Source of the DNA: Russula earlei | Taxonomy: Eukaryota; Basidiomycota; Agaricomycetes; Russulales; Russulaceae | NCBI GenBank assembly: GCA_025769875.1 | Contig: JAGFNK010000390.1 | Location: forward strand, 1 to 50,229 | Length of the DNA: 50,229 nucleotides | Direction: 5' to 3' | In this document: piece after piece, positions 20,538 through 30,179 of the stretch | Numbering within the stretch: position 1 is the stretch's first letter | Layout of the letters: every line of letters begins with the position of its first letter | Notes under the pieces: model-generated | Told to the model about the DNA's origin: nothing | The model's database searches: none | Seen by the model: only the letters and a program-made list of their open reading frames with translations | Made by a program: the position numbers and the translations under genes

Positions 20538-21158
20538 TCAAAGTGCTGCATGAGGAGGTACATATGTTCTCATGGGGTAATGAGTACCTTGTTGCCTTTG
20601 GATGGCAGCCACAGGATGAGATAGGGTTGGGTTGATGGAAATCTGGGCAGGTCTCCATAGGGGATGTGAGGAGAGTACTCTGATGCACTCTGTATGCAGG
20701 ATAAAGATCAGCTGCTTGTTGCAGACAGTGACCAAGCCATTCACTGCACAATGAACATCTGTGATATTGAAGGCCTCAATAAACACATGTCCTGGCATGG
20801 AAGACAGTGAAAGCCAACATGACAGCTGGGGGGTGGATCTCATTAGGGACAAGGCATCAGTGGCATATCTGGAACACAACATCAGCTTCTCACCCAAGCT
20901 GCCAATTTGTTGTTAGTACCACCCCTAAGATAATGCAGTCTCACTGACCTTCACCCTGACAGACCATGTACAAGGATTATCCTCCCATGGTACTCAAAGT
21001 GGTAGGGTCATGTTATCGTTGGTTGTATATGCAAATCATGACTGCCAATCCAGACCTGTGATCCTCCTTGTTTCATCCTCAAGGTCCTGGACTTCAATGC
21101 TGGGCAAGCATGGCTATGGGGCATTATCCATATCATCATCTCATACAGGTTCATCCAT
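20538..21158 (-). pseudogene. Spt5-like NGN/KOW protein remnant
   Basis: Reading leftward: acidic MDEPV and PSIEVQDLEDETRRI, then PWEDNPCTWSVRVKVSETA, then LSSMPGHVFIEAFNITDVH and AVNGLVTVCNKQ. The order W-x-VRVK, then GHVFIEA, then AV-GLVTV is that of the NGN domain of Spt5-type elongation factors. Many copies of such ORFs occur in Agaricomycete genomes, often near transposons. Stops at several former CGA/CAG-type codons and an abrupt change after about 20700 show it is dead. A host SPT5 gene is unlikely, because the characteristic long acidic and repeat regions are not visible. Confidence 0.45.
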
Positions 21159-21174
21159 GAAGTAACCTATAGGA

Positions 21175-21440
21175 TGTCAAGACACATACTGCTGATTACC
21201 ATGGACTCAGGAGCAGGCGGGTGAGGGTCAGTCAGAACAGATGATATACTCGAAGTAGAGTGTTGAGCAGGAGGACGAGCCAAATGACAAGGAGGTACCA
21301 GATGGGGACCGGTACATGTTGCAAGAGGCAAAGGTGAAGACTAGAGGCCAGTGCGATGAAGGGGCTTTAAACAAGGCAGTCTTGAAGGAGTACCTTGGGA
21401 ATGAGGGGAGTCTTTAGACAGAGCAGTCACAAGGAGTACT
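21175..21440 (-). mobile_element. Diverged fragment of LTR D
   Basis: Begins TGTCAAGACACATAC and carries AAGGCAGTCTTGAAGGAGTA and GGGAATGAG blocks parallel to 7643-8128 and 14240-14720. The TATA half is missing. Confidence 0.55.
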
Positions 21441-21700
21441 GTAGAAGATGAGAGTATCACAAAATTTGGGTTGTTCAGGGAAAGTAAGTGCTTGTATTTG
21501 GTAATTCTGCATTCCAGATGCAGATGCAATGGTTATGCTCAGGTGCATAGTAAGGCAGGTTTGAGGACAGTTCTTTAGTGTAATTGTATCATTTGCTCAA
21601 TCAATATCTGGGTTGTGGTGTTGTAACCAGTCTGTTCCTAAGATTATATTGTGGTCTTCAATGTTAGTGACTAGGAATTTTGCTTGTTTGTCATGAGTGG
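21441..21700 (-). pseudogene. Gypsy aspartic protease C-terminal fragment
   Basis: The minus strand reads FLVTNIEDHNIILGTDWLQ followed by HHNPDID, the ILG-TDWL block at the end of gypsy proteases. The DSGA active site is absent, cut off by the LTR E fragment. The gene name is secure at family level only. Confidence 0.7.
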
Positions 21701-21830
21701 TGTTAGGATTCAATTTGCATTCCTGTCTGTTTATTTACCTATGCTTGCTTACTCATTTCTGCTTACTGTTGCTTACTGATTCGCTGATTGATACTTAGTG
21801 ATATAACTGCCATACCTCTCCCCCACTTAT
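21701..21830 (+). mobile_element. Fragment of LTR E
   Basis: Begins TGTTAGGATTC and contains TACCTATGCTTGCTTACTCA and TGCTTACTGTTGCTTACTGA, matching the first ~110 bp of the solo LTR at 25216. The rest is missing. Confidence 0.7.
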
Positions 21831-21954
21831 GACACGATGTGGCTTTTGGAAAACCAGCCCAAAGTAAGCTGATCTTATCAGTAGATAAGATAAACAAGTG
21901 ATGTAGAATGTACCAAAGAAGAAGAAAGGAAATGTTGCAATCAAATTTTGAAGG

Positions 21955-24919
21955 TCATGTGCTTTGAGTGGGTCTTGTGTGGTAGAACATCATGTTGATT
22001 GTCAACTTCTCCCATGTTGATGGTGTGGCTCCCCTCCTCATCCTCTTCTCCTTGTGTAGACATGCCCAAACCAAGCGAAGGAATGATGCTCCTTCCCACT
22101 GCAGTAAGTTGAGCATCCTTTGGTCTTGAAATTGGACCTGATACTGCAGCCCTTTAGCAAATTTGGTGATTGTCTCAATCTTGCCTTCCATCACCTCCTC
22201 AAAAGTTAATCCATCACACTCATTTGTTCAACAAACTTTCCCTCATTGTCATTGTCATTGCCATCATCATCCATTCCAACTACATCATCTTCATTGCTCT
22301 TGTTGACCTCATTGTTTGATGCTTCAGCCTCATCATCATTGGACAGCTGTTTTAATGTCTTGTGTTTCCAGAATGGCATGCTTTGTGCTTGTTTTGCTTC
22401 AAGGAAAAATATTGGTGGGACACATTGGACATTCTGGATAAGGTGTTTACAGATGAGAAAGTGGCTGACGACAAATGCTGGGCAGGTACAAGTCCATTTC
22501 TCAGTATTTGGTCTGTATGCATTGTTGATGGGAAGGGTGATTTGTTGTTTCTCCAGTGCATGCCATTCTTGAAATCATGCTGCCATGAAGACAGTTCATG
22601 GTAGTGGCCTGTGTCCACCAGCAAGCAGTCAAGTTTTCAATAGTAGTAGGGTACCAACTTTGTGAGAATGACCCAAATGAAAAGGTTGCAGCATGGCAAA
22701 TGGAACTGGTGAAGGAAGTCGTGCTTGATTCGTCACCAACTAGGTACGTGCTCAATCCATCTTTGTCTTTCAGGAATGGTGACTCACTGGCTCTCTAGTA
22801 TCATTGTTGTCTTCAAAACAGGGATAAGGTCATGCACAGAATGCGCCCACAGTTCCCAACATCCTTCCTTTCCAATACCAGTTCTCCCACAGGTAAGCCC
22901 ACACTTCTGCCAGTTCATGTGTCACACAGAAATCATATATTTGTCAAACAGCCCATCATTGAATTGCTCCTCAATCAGGTGCTGTGTATCCAGGGATGCT
23001 TGGATGTGCACAATAGTGTTTCTCCATCATCATCATGGTTGTTTCACAACATTTGGCAGGGCAGAAGGTACATTGGCCTGTCTTGCCCTCCTCTTCACTC
23101 ATCAATGTTTCTTTATTGATACCTTTTTCTTCAGACCCCAGGTTTGTTGTCCTCAGCGGAGCTGGTTCAAGGCAAAGCTTGAACCCAGTGCCCTGAATAA
23201 TCATGTCACCAGCTGATGTGTTCCATCCAGGGCCTGTGTTCTCTTTGTTTGTTGATGTGCTACTGATGGGAGTATGTGCCCGTGTCCACTGCATAGCTGG
23301 CACCTTGATCATGATGCAGTTGACAGTGTCCCTCAGTGGAACTGGTGGTGCAAGCTGTGTGGTGGGTGGCTGAACAACAATGTCTATTGGTAGACCTCCT
23401 TTGAAATCATCTAGATCGACCTTGGTTCCTGGGGGGAAGAATCCATCATCAATGAAGTCGAACTCCTGGCATGCTCATTTGATGTTATATGGTGTTGTTG
23501 CTAACTTGGCTTTGGTCAGTCATGTTCATACAGCTCTCCACAAATGCCACCAGCAGAGACTGATTTTTGCATCTTAGACTTCCTTTAAGCATCCAATCTC
23601 AGCCATGTCCTTAAAAATGGGATTGATGCCATATTGATCTCAAGTGCACTTTGCCCATGCAGCCAGTGCATTTGTCCACTTTCCTTGGTCAATGGTGGCT
23701 GCAGTAGATATAAGGCAGTATGACAATGGGAAGCCTGTGCTGCTATTGTGTTCAGCCATCAAACTATAGAGCTCAAGGTGTGCGGTGTTTGTATTGTCTG
23801 CCAGTAATACATCAGACTTTTGTTTTGTTAACATGTTTTGACTTACAGGTTGCATCCATTCCAATACATCAAAGAGATCTGCTTCCTCAGGATACTCCAC
23901 AAGAAGTTTTCTTGCTGAGGCTAATTGCAACTTGTCACATTGCCAGTATACTTGGCTGAGCTCCCTCCAAGCCTTGTGTATTTGCTTACTTGTGACTTGT
24001 GGATAACTGGCTTGAACCCTTGATGCCATTGCAGATGGTGTCAACCACTCTACCTGCTCTTCAATCACCTTCAATGCCTTGGGTGGCATGGAGACATCAA
24101 GGTAAAGGACATGTTTCATGTGATGCTGAAGGATTATCATGATGTGAAGAGGTCCAGCCTTGTTTTCTATGCAGATGATAACAAGGCAGCTTTGACATGG
24201 GTATCTCTTCATCTCAAGGTGATTGCAATGCTTGACACCTGGTTCACATGATGGCTTTGCCTTCTTCTTATGGGCTTTATCTTGGCTACACCCGAAGCAA
24301 GTTCAGTGGCCACTTTTCATGACCTTGTTATCCTTTACACTGGATGTACTACAGTTAGAATCTCTCATTTGTATGTTTCTCATGGACTCATGTAAAACGG
24401 TATCCTATTAGTTGCCACACCTCTTGAGTAACCATCATGACATGTTGTTTAGGAGATATAAGAGGGTTTTCTTTGACTGGGTATGTCCCATGAAAGTCAA
24501 CATAGTTGCTGGCACTAAAACTTGCCCTCAGTGAGTCAAAGAGGTCTTCTGTTTCACAAAAGTTTTTTCCAACCTGTGGTTAATGAAATTGTGGGCTTTG
24601 TATCTATGGATTCTAATTTGTTCCTCAACATCACATCCACATCATCAGATTCAGAGCCTGAGCCATCTACACCTTCTGATGTTCTCCTGCCATCCTCTCT
24701 TACATGTTGGGCAGGCCTTTCACCTGGTTCTGGGCCATGCTCCCATGTGCATTTCTGTCCCACAAGGGCCTGTTTACTCTTTTTCCAAGCACGCAAAGCC
24801 TTCTGGTTCTCCTGATTGCATTCTTGACAATCTGGGCTGTGTTTTTGGGATGATTGGCTTGATACAGTCTTTTTGCACCATGGTTTAGCACATTTTCTTG
24901 TTGTAGAGATGTTTTCCAT
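21955..24919 (-). pseudogene. MULE-like transposase with SWIM zinc finger, degenerate
   Basis: A 3-kb gene can be followed block by block on the minus strand. N-terminal: a Cys-rich KCAKPWCKKTV and CQECNQENQKALRAWKKSK, then an acidic linker. Middle: YLDVSMPPKALKVI and VEWLTPSAMASRVQ, then LADNTNTAHLELYSLMAEH, which carries the first catalytic Asp. Next is FKDMAEIGCLKEV (second Asp block, shortened), CWWHLWRAV and FCPAKCCETTMMMMEKHY. C-terminal: WTCTCPAFVVSHFLICKHL, a SWIM-type CxC...CxH finger, then FFLEAKQAQSMPFWKH and YQVQFQDQRMLN. The enzyme type cuts and pastes Mutator-like elements. At least ten stops and frame changes make it inactive. Terminal repeats were not found. Confidence 0.85.
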
Positions 24920-25215
24920 GATGTGTAGGATTAGTTTTTGAAAGTCCTGTCTGGTCTGGTTTTTTGCCCACCTTGGAGTGCAATCGTGAACTGGACTGGT
25001 TCATGTATTTCAAATATCACATGCAACCACAGACCAGACTGGTATAGACTGGTGTTGCAGTTGCAGTTGCCCAATGATTGGTGGACTAGCTATAACCAGT
25101 CCACACATTTATAATAAAACTTTATATTATATGGGCACAAGGGTGTGCTACATACTACAGATATGAACACATAATCTATGTGCTCTGTGGTGTGGCTTGC
25201 AGGTGGGGTGGGTGG

Positions 25216-25751
25216 TGTTAGGATTCTTGTGTTCTCATCTGCTTACCTATGCTTTGGTGACTCATCCCTGATTACTGTTGCTTACTCATCTCTGCTTACT
25301 GTTGCTTAGTGATTTGCTTACTGATTGCTAACTGGCTCGCTGACTGATTGCTTACTTCTTGATGACAGATACTAGGAAAGAATGACTCACGCATGAGTCA
25401 TTTTGGACACTCTCAAATTGCGCTTTACGTTTTCGGATACTACTGGTTCTCAGCTCTCTGCTCTCCAAGTCTCGTACTGATCAAATCAGCCGTTATCGAG
25501 ATATTGTATAAATACTCAGATGTACCAAGAGTTGAGCCTTATGCTCAACTTACTCTTTTACAAGCAATAACTATCTTGTCAAAACTCTCTAAAAAAACAC
25601 AATTTGTCACTCTAAGTGAAAGAGGCCCTTCTCGTCTCTTACATCTACTCTTCCTGAGATAATATCAACAGATTCAAAGTCTAAGTGCTTGAACTATATC
25701 AAGCAACTCTTTCACTGAAGAGTCAATAATAAGATCAGTCAGATCTTAACA
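25216..25751 (+). mobile_element. Solo LTR, family E, with 5-bp target duplication
   Basis: 536 bp, ends TGTTAGGATTC and GATCTTAACA, flanked by GGTGG at 25211-25215 and 25752-25756. TATAAAT at 25507 is followed 34 nt later by ATGCTCAACTT, the right arm of the palindrome AGTTGAGC-CTTAT-GCTCAACT (25530-25550). The 296 bp between the MULE pseudogene and this LTR contain nothing recognised. Confidence 0.93.
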
Positions 25752-26038
25752 GGTGGTGGTCCTGTGGTTGGAGGCAGGTGGTGTGCTGTCTGGTGTCCAT
25801 CCATGGGGGTGATCAAAGCTGACTGCAATGTTAGACATGGTTGAGATATCATAAAAGTGAATGGGGCCATCCAGCCATCAGGTATCCCTTTATCGCCTTG
25901 GGACCTTGGAGCTGGTGTGTTATAAGGCTCCAAAGTGCCTTAAATAAGATCAATGGTCACGTCTATGAACACGTCCTACCAATGCAGATATGCTTGAGTC
26001 AAGGAAGCAATACTCATGGAGGGGAAAGAGTGTTAGAC

Positions 26039-26700
26039 TTCAGGAGTCTCCTTTCAGAGATCCATTGCCTCCATGGGGGCCTGGTGCCGGCTGAGGTGCC
26101 AGGTTTGCCCCTGGTCCTACAGGAGGTGCAGCAGGTGGTCCCCCTCCTGGAGGGCCTCCTCCAGGTGGGCCTCCTCCCAGTACTGGTGGACCTGCGGGTC
26201 CAAAGGGGACTCCTCCACCTCCAGGTGGTCCTCCTGCCCCAGGTGGACCGCCTCCAGGGTTTATTACAATGGTGGGCCCTGTTCTTCCACCTGCTGTCTG
26301 GGTGGCAATGGTGGCTGTCTGCGTCACTGCAATGGTAGCCATTTCAACCAATTCTTCTGGTTCTTCTACAATTGTTGGTTCAATGGGCGAGACATGTACT
26401 GTCTGCTCTAGTCTTTCAGCTAGCTCCAATACTTCTGGTGCTTCTGCTTTCTGATCTGTAGTCGGAGGTTCCAACTTCTCTGTTTCTCCACTTGATGACT
26501 TTTGTATCAATGGAGCGGGGTCATCTACTACTGGGCCTCTGGGTTCCCAATGAGTAGTATAAGGATCTGTCTTGATTCCTAGACCTAGGACCTTATATTT
26601 GTCAATGTCTTCGTCCTCTCCTATGTAGGGACGTCCAATAACAGTAGGGGTCTTTACAGAAGTATGCGTGTGTCCAACCATGCTGCTCGTCGAGAGTCAC
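26039..26700 (-). pseudogene. Gag N-terminal part of the deleted gypsy-A element
   Basis: One open frame of about 210 codons. It has DIDKYKVLGLGIKTDPYTTH, then LELAERLEQTVHVSPIEPT and ATQTATIATQTAGGR, and a collagen-like Gly/Pro-rich stretch from about 26270 to 26090. It ends at GNGSLKGDS where it is fused to LTR sequence. Compared with the element at 39.2 kb it lacks about 310 bp between the HAYFCKDP-type block and the GEDKDIDEYK block. This frame is cleaner than the same segment of the long element. Confidence 0.85.
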
Positions 26701-26850
26701 GTAGTACACCTTCTTCTTGTTGTGGAGAGGTCTGTATAGATTCTCTCCCTTGACTACTTCAGCGTAGGTTGCTGACCGTATGATGACTAGATCCTAGTCC
26801 TAAGGCTTCCTGCCTATTCTGGTTCGCTTTCACAGCAATGTCTGTGATAG

Positions 26851-26862
26851 AAGCTCGACTTA
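26851..26862 (-). promoter_or_regulatory. Primer-binding site of family A (self-priming type)
   Basis: Immediately after the LTR the minus strand reads TAAGTCGAGCTT. It is a perfect 12-nt complement of AAGCTCGACTTA in the same LTR (27057-27068), 35 nt past the TATA box. Confidence 0.8.
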
Positions 26863-27482
26863 TGTTAAGGCTCCAAAGTGCCTTAAATAAGATCAATGGT
26901 CACGTCTATGAACGTGTCCTACCAATGCAGATATGCTTGAGTCAAGCAAGCAATACTCGTGGAGGGGAAGGAGTGTTAGATCCTTCTAGAGTATGACAAC
27001 AAGATGAGAGGGGCTCTGCAGATGGGGTAGGAGTCAACTGTTTGGGATTGGCAAACTAAGTCGAGCTTAGGGCTCAACTGTTACAACTGGGGGCCTTATA
27101 TAGCCCTACAGGGATAAGGTTTGTGCTACTGTAGTACTGGTTGGTGCTATAGAAGCAAAACGCGGCTCATAGAAGTGAGGTTGCTTCTATGTAAACGATC
27201 TCAGTGCTGGAAGCATTAAGTGCTTCCCTAGTAGCTATCTCAGTGTCCTAAGTACTTTCCTAATCAAGGAAGCGACGTAGGTGGCGGTACAGGAACATCT
27301 GGGACAGAAGCAATGCTACTCATTGCTTCTTCAATACATCTTAAGAAAGATACGATCAACGCGTTCTGAACGCGATATCAGCGAACATAAACAATCAAGA
27401 TCTGACACACACATGATGCAAATGGTGCAGTCCATAGTTCAGGTGTTCAGGCATCTTCTGGACCCCAAACCACTTGGTAACA
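26863..27482 (-). repeat. 5' LTR of the deleted gypsy-A element
   Basis: 620 bp. It is longer than the other A LTRs by a ~34-bp stretch containing AGTAGCTATCTCAGTGTCC near 27230. Confidence 0.9.
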
Positions 27483-27487
27483 TGGTG

Positions 27488-28065
27488 GTCCTGGTCGCTG
27501 GTCATTGTTGGCAGTCCTGTACTCCCATATCACCCCCCATCCACCACATGAGCAGTGGCTCGTGGCAGTGGTTGGGTGTGCTGTTGTCATCAGTGCTGTT
27601 CCACCCACAATCCACCCCACAAGCAGTTGCTCATGATACTGGGGCAGCTGGTGGGTCGTCATGCCATCCTGGCACTACCCAACACTGTAGTAGGGTCATA
27701 AGATGCTATCCAGAGGTGGGTGCTGGGTGGTCCATCATGTACCATGCAGGAATCTGCCTTACAGCATGTATAGGAGATGATGCCACCTACAATGCCCCCT
27801 GAGATCACACCAGCATTTGAGTTGCTCCTGGAGGATGACATAGATGTGGATGATGGGGATGTCTGAGGCATAGTTGTGGATTGGCTGCCTGGGGTCAAGG
27901 TTGGGACAATGGCAACACTACCCATAACCTCTGGCATGTCTGGGAAAATGATGACATTACATATAAGATTGGGCATGTTGGCAAACTACACACCACCAAC
28001 AAGTTGGGCCACTGTAACATTTCAGTCATCGCTAGGCTGGAGGGAGTGGGCAACAAAACTTGGTT
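27488..28065 (-). pseudogene. Remnant of a Ser/Thr-rich single-pass membrane protein (possible host gene)
   Basis: A minus-strand frame (27976-27659) reads NVIIFPDMPEVMGSVAIVPT and then a Ser/Thr/Pro-rich stretch (STTMPQTSPSSTSMSSS). It ends in SNSNAGVISGGIVGGIIS, a Gly-zipper start of a membrane helix as in many fungal wall-sensor-like proteins. The helix is broken after about 20 residues by a frame change. Upstream and downstream pieces have stops. The GGTGG/TGGTG-rich segment at 25752-25917 might be its distant 3' part, separated by the element insertion, but that is a guess. Confidence 0.35.
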
Positions 28066-28094
28066 AGAGTAAAGGAAAGCACAAAGAGAGGAGC

Positions 28095-28300
28095 TCATGT
28101 CAATGTATGCCCAACTTGGCACTCGCGTCCCCTCCAGAAAGGTCTACATGCACTCAATGGGAAGTGGCAGTACCTTGAAGGCTTCATGAGCTTTGCGCTC
28201 TGAACATAATTTGTTAACTTGCTTATGCTGCATTTCATCCTCAAACTTGCACTCACAAACCCTGCTATAATCTTCAAATGCAAGCAAGATGTCTAGTCCA
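28095..28300 (-). other. Coding-like Lys/Glu-rich fragment, unknown
   Basis: A minus-strand frame without a start reads LLAFEDYSRVCECKFEDEMQ, HKQVNKLCSERKAHEAF and VLPLPIECM before a TAG. The composition looks like real protein, but I do not recognise it. It stops where the duplicated segment begins. Confidence 0.3.
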
Positions 28301-28312
28301 GGAAGCTGCCTT

Positions 28313-28675
28313 CCCCATCACTTTGGCACTCTTCTGATTCTAGCACAAGAGCATGCACACTGCATAAATGTAGCAGCACTATTGGCAGCAAGGGAAGTTG
28401 TTGCACAAGTGCAGTGAAAACACTAACACTTGAATTAGAAGGTCCATTTAGGGGAAGGATATTATGCATGGTTGATAGTGTCATCAAACATGTTTGGGTT
28501 AAGAAAACTGGAGGCAGGTAGAGTTTTAGTGGGAAGGAGAGGGGAGGAGAGGATGAGAGCATGCCTTGGTTCTCCATCACTTTGGCACTCTTCAGATTCT
28601 AGCACACACTGCGTAAATGTAGTGGCACTATTGGTGGCAAGGGAAGTTGTTGTGCAAGTGCAGTGAAAACACTAA
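28313..28675 (+). repeat. Direct duplication (~110 bp) around a 145-bp spacer
   Basis: CATCACTTTGGCACTCTTC and the sequence after it occur at about 28316-28427 and again at about 28573-28675. At three sites one copy has CA where the other has TG (for example 28374-28375 against 28623-28624), the mark of deamination of an ancestral CG on opposite strands. Confidence 0.85.
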
Positions 28676-29223
28676 GGCCCCTTTTACCAACAGAGAATTC
28701 TTGAATCAAATCTTGAACTTGAACTTGGATTTTGGGATTTTCTGGGAGTGACAGGAGTGACAGGAGTGATGTAAGTGATATGATGTATATAGTAAATTAA
28801 TATGCATTTTTTTATGTCATCATTTGCATATTTGCATATATGGGGTTACACATGATGTGTCAGCATCAAACTTGTCCAACTCAAGCTCAACATCTGGGTG
28901 CTTGCAGCCCCATTTTCACCAGAGCTGCACATACAAAATGTGCACAAAGATGTGCACCAACACATTGGTGACACATATTCTGCCTTAATGACATGCTTGC
29001 AATACCCCACTTGGAAGGAGTGGAAGGAAGGGTTAGAAAACATATTTTACATATCACATGTAAACCCAGCAAATCACACCAAAAAATAACTCATATTTGA
29101 AATAGACTCATATTAGTTTATTATGTCACTTACATCACACCTGTCACACCTGTCACACCCAGAAAATCCCGAAATCCAAGTTCAAGTTCAAGATTCAAGA
29201 ATTCTTGTTTGGTAAATGGGGCC
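28676..29223. mobile_element. PIF/Harbinger-type MITE (548 bp) with TAA target duplication
   Basis: Ends GGCCCCTTTTACCAACAGAG and its near-perfect inverse (CTTGTTTGGTAAATGGGGCC). The inverted repeats extend about 120 bp and include short GTGACAG repeats. TAA flanks both sides (28673-28675 and 29224-29226). A 3-bp TWA duplication and GGCC-type ends are typical of PIF/Harbinger. No transposase is encoded; the frames inside are short. Confidence 0.9.
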
Positions 29224-29233
29224 TAAAGATCCC

Positions 29234-30010
29234 TGCAGTGGTCAAAGTGTTTTATGCTAAACAGGTTATGGCCAATAGACCCTTCCTAGTATGACTTGGT
29301 CTGTTGAGAAGCTAGGGTAAGTTTGTAATGGGATAGACTAGGGCTGGTTCCACTAGCTATATGCCTTCAAGTCCATTGTAGACCTTGAACACACAGAGAG
29401 AGGAAGGTATGTCTTGAAGGAGGAGAGCTCTTCTCAGTAGAGTGAAGAGAGACTCTTAGGGGAGCAAGGGAGAGGTGAAGAGTAGATGGTGGATGGTGTG
29501 TGTGTGTGAAGAGTTGATGAAATGGAGAGGTGGATGTGGTTTGAGGATTAGGAGTTGTGTGGTTGCAGGTGAATATGTTTGGACAAGAGTAGGTTGGATT
29601 CTACAAGAGACCAAGCTTAGGGCTTTGGTCACAAAGTACTGAGCTTATATATACAGGAGAAGTGCAGCAATAGCTGCGCTTTGACTGTGCTACTAGTATA
29701 GTAGGAGTCATAATAAGTAGGAGTCATAGAAATGAGGCCATGAATGAGTCAGAACCAAGTGACTGTGCTGCACAGTAAGTGCACAGCATTGCACAGTCGA
29801 AACTGTGCAGTAAGTATACAAAGGGAAAGAGAACCAAAGAAAGGGAAAGTAACAGCAATTCAGTGTTACCTGGACATGTATGGATCACATGATAATACAG
29901 AAGGGATCACAAGACATAAAATATCACAAGACCAGTAAGTAAAGGGACGTACGAAGGAAGCAGTCCATAGCAAAGGTAAGAAGTAAACATAAAAGGAAAA
30001 TGTTGTAACA
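29234..30010 (-). mobile_element. LTR, family F (copy 2)
   Basis: 777 bp matching 1271-2059. Minus-strand TATATAA near 29655 is followed by GACCAAAG-CCCTAAG-CTTGGTC. No primer site follows at 29233, so it is solo or rearranged. The MITE lies immediately outside its 3' end. Confidence 0.78.
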
Positions 30011-30179
30011 CATCTTCTGTGTTGAGGAGCCAGAATTACTGAAATGGGAGGTGATAATTGCCTGGTGTCCACAAGGTAATTCTGTTGGGAGTAGGAGGTG
30101 TATCTGGTCAATAACCACACATGCAATACTCTGCTTTGCAGTCACACCTTGTTGTCCACAGATTTGACTCAGTGTCTTC

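Larger units (their letters stand above)
25918..27482 (-). mobile_element. Internally deleted gypsy-A element with target duplication
   Basis: Flanked by TGGTG (25913-25917 and 27483-27487). Read on the minus strand: full 5' LTR, primer site, leader, the first part of gag, then a jump directly into the last ~120 bp of the 3' LTR. All of capsid, pol and the extra ORF are deleted. The matching flanks show that the deletion happened before insertion or left both ends intact. It could move only with proteins from a full-length relative. Confidence 0.93.

Noticed and set aside
26073..26454. Trp/Cys-rich and other plus-strand frames
   Set aside because: Antisense to the Gly/Pro-rich part of gag. 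The same happens at 40240-40670.
27488..28065. Calling an intact host membrane-protein gene
   Set aside because: The membrane helix is broken and the flanking frames carry stops; only a remnant can be supported.
29234..30010. LTR F as the 3' LTR of the adjacent minus-strand ORF at 30.2-31.9 kb
   Set aside because: No polypurine tract precedes it on the minus strand, and that ORF is linked to LTR D by its primer site.
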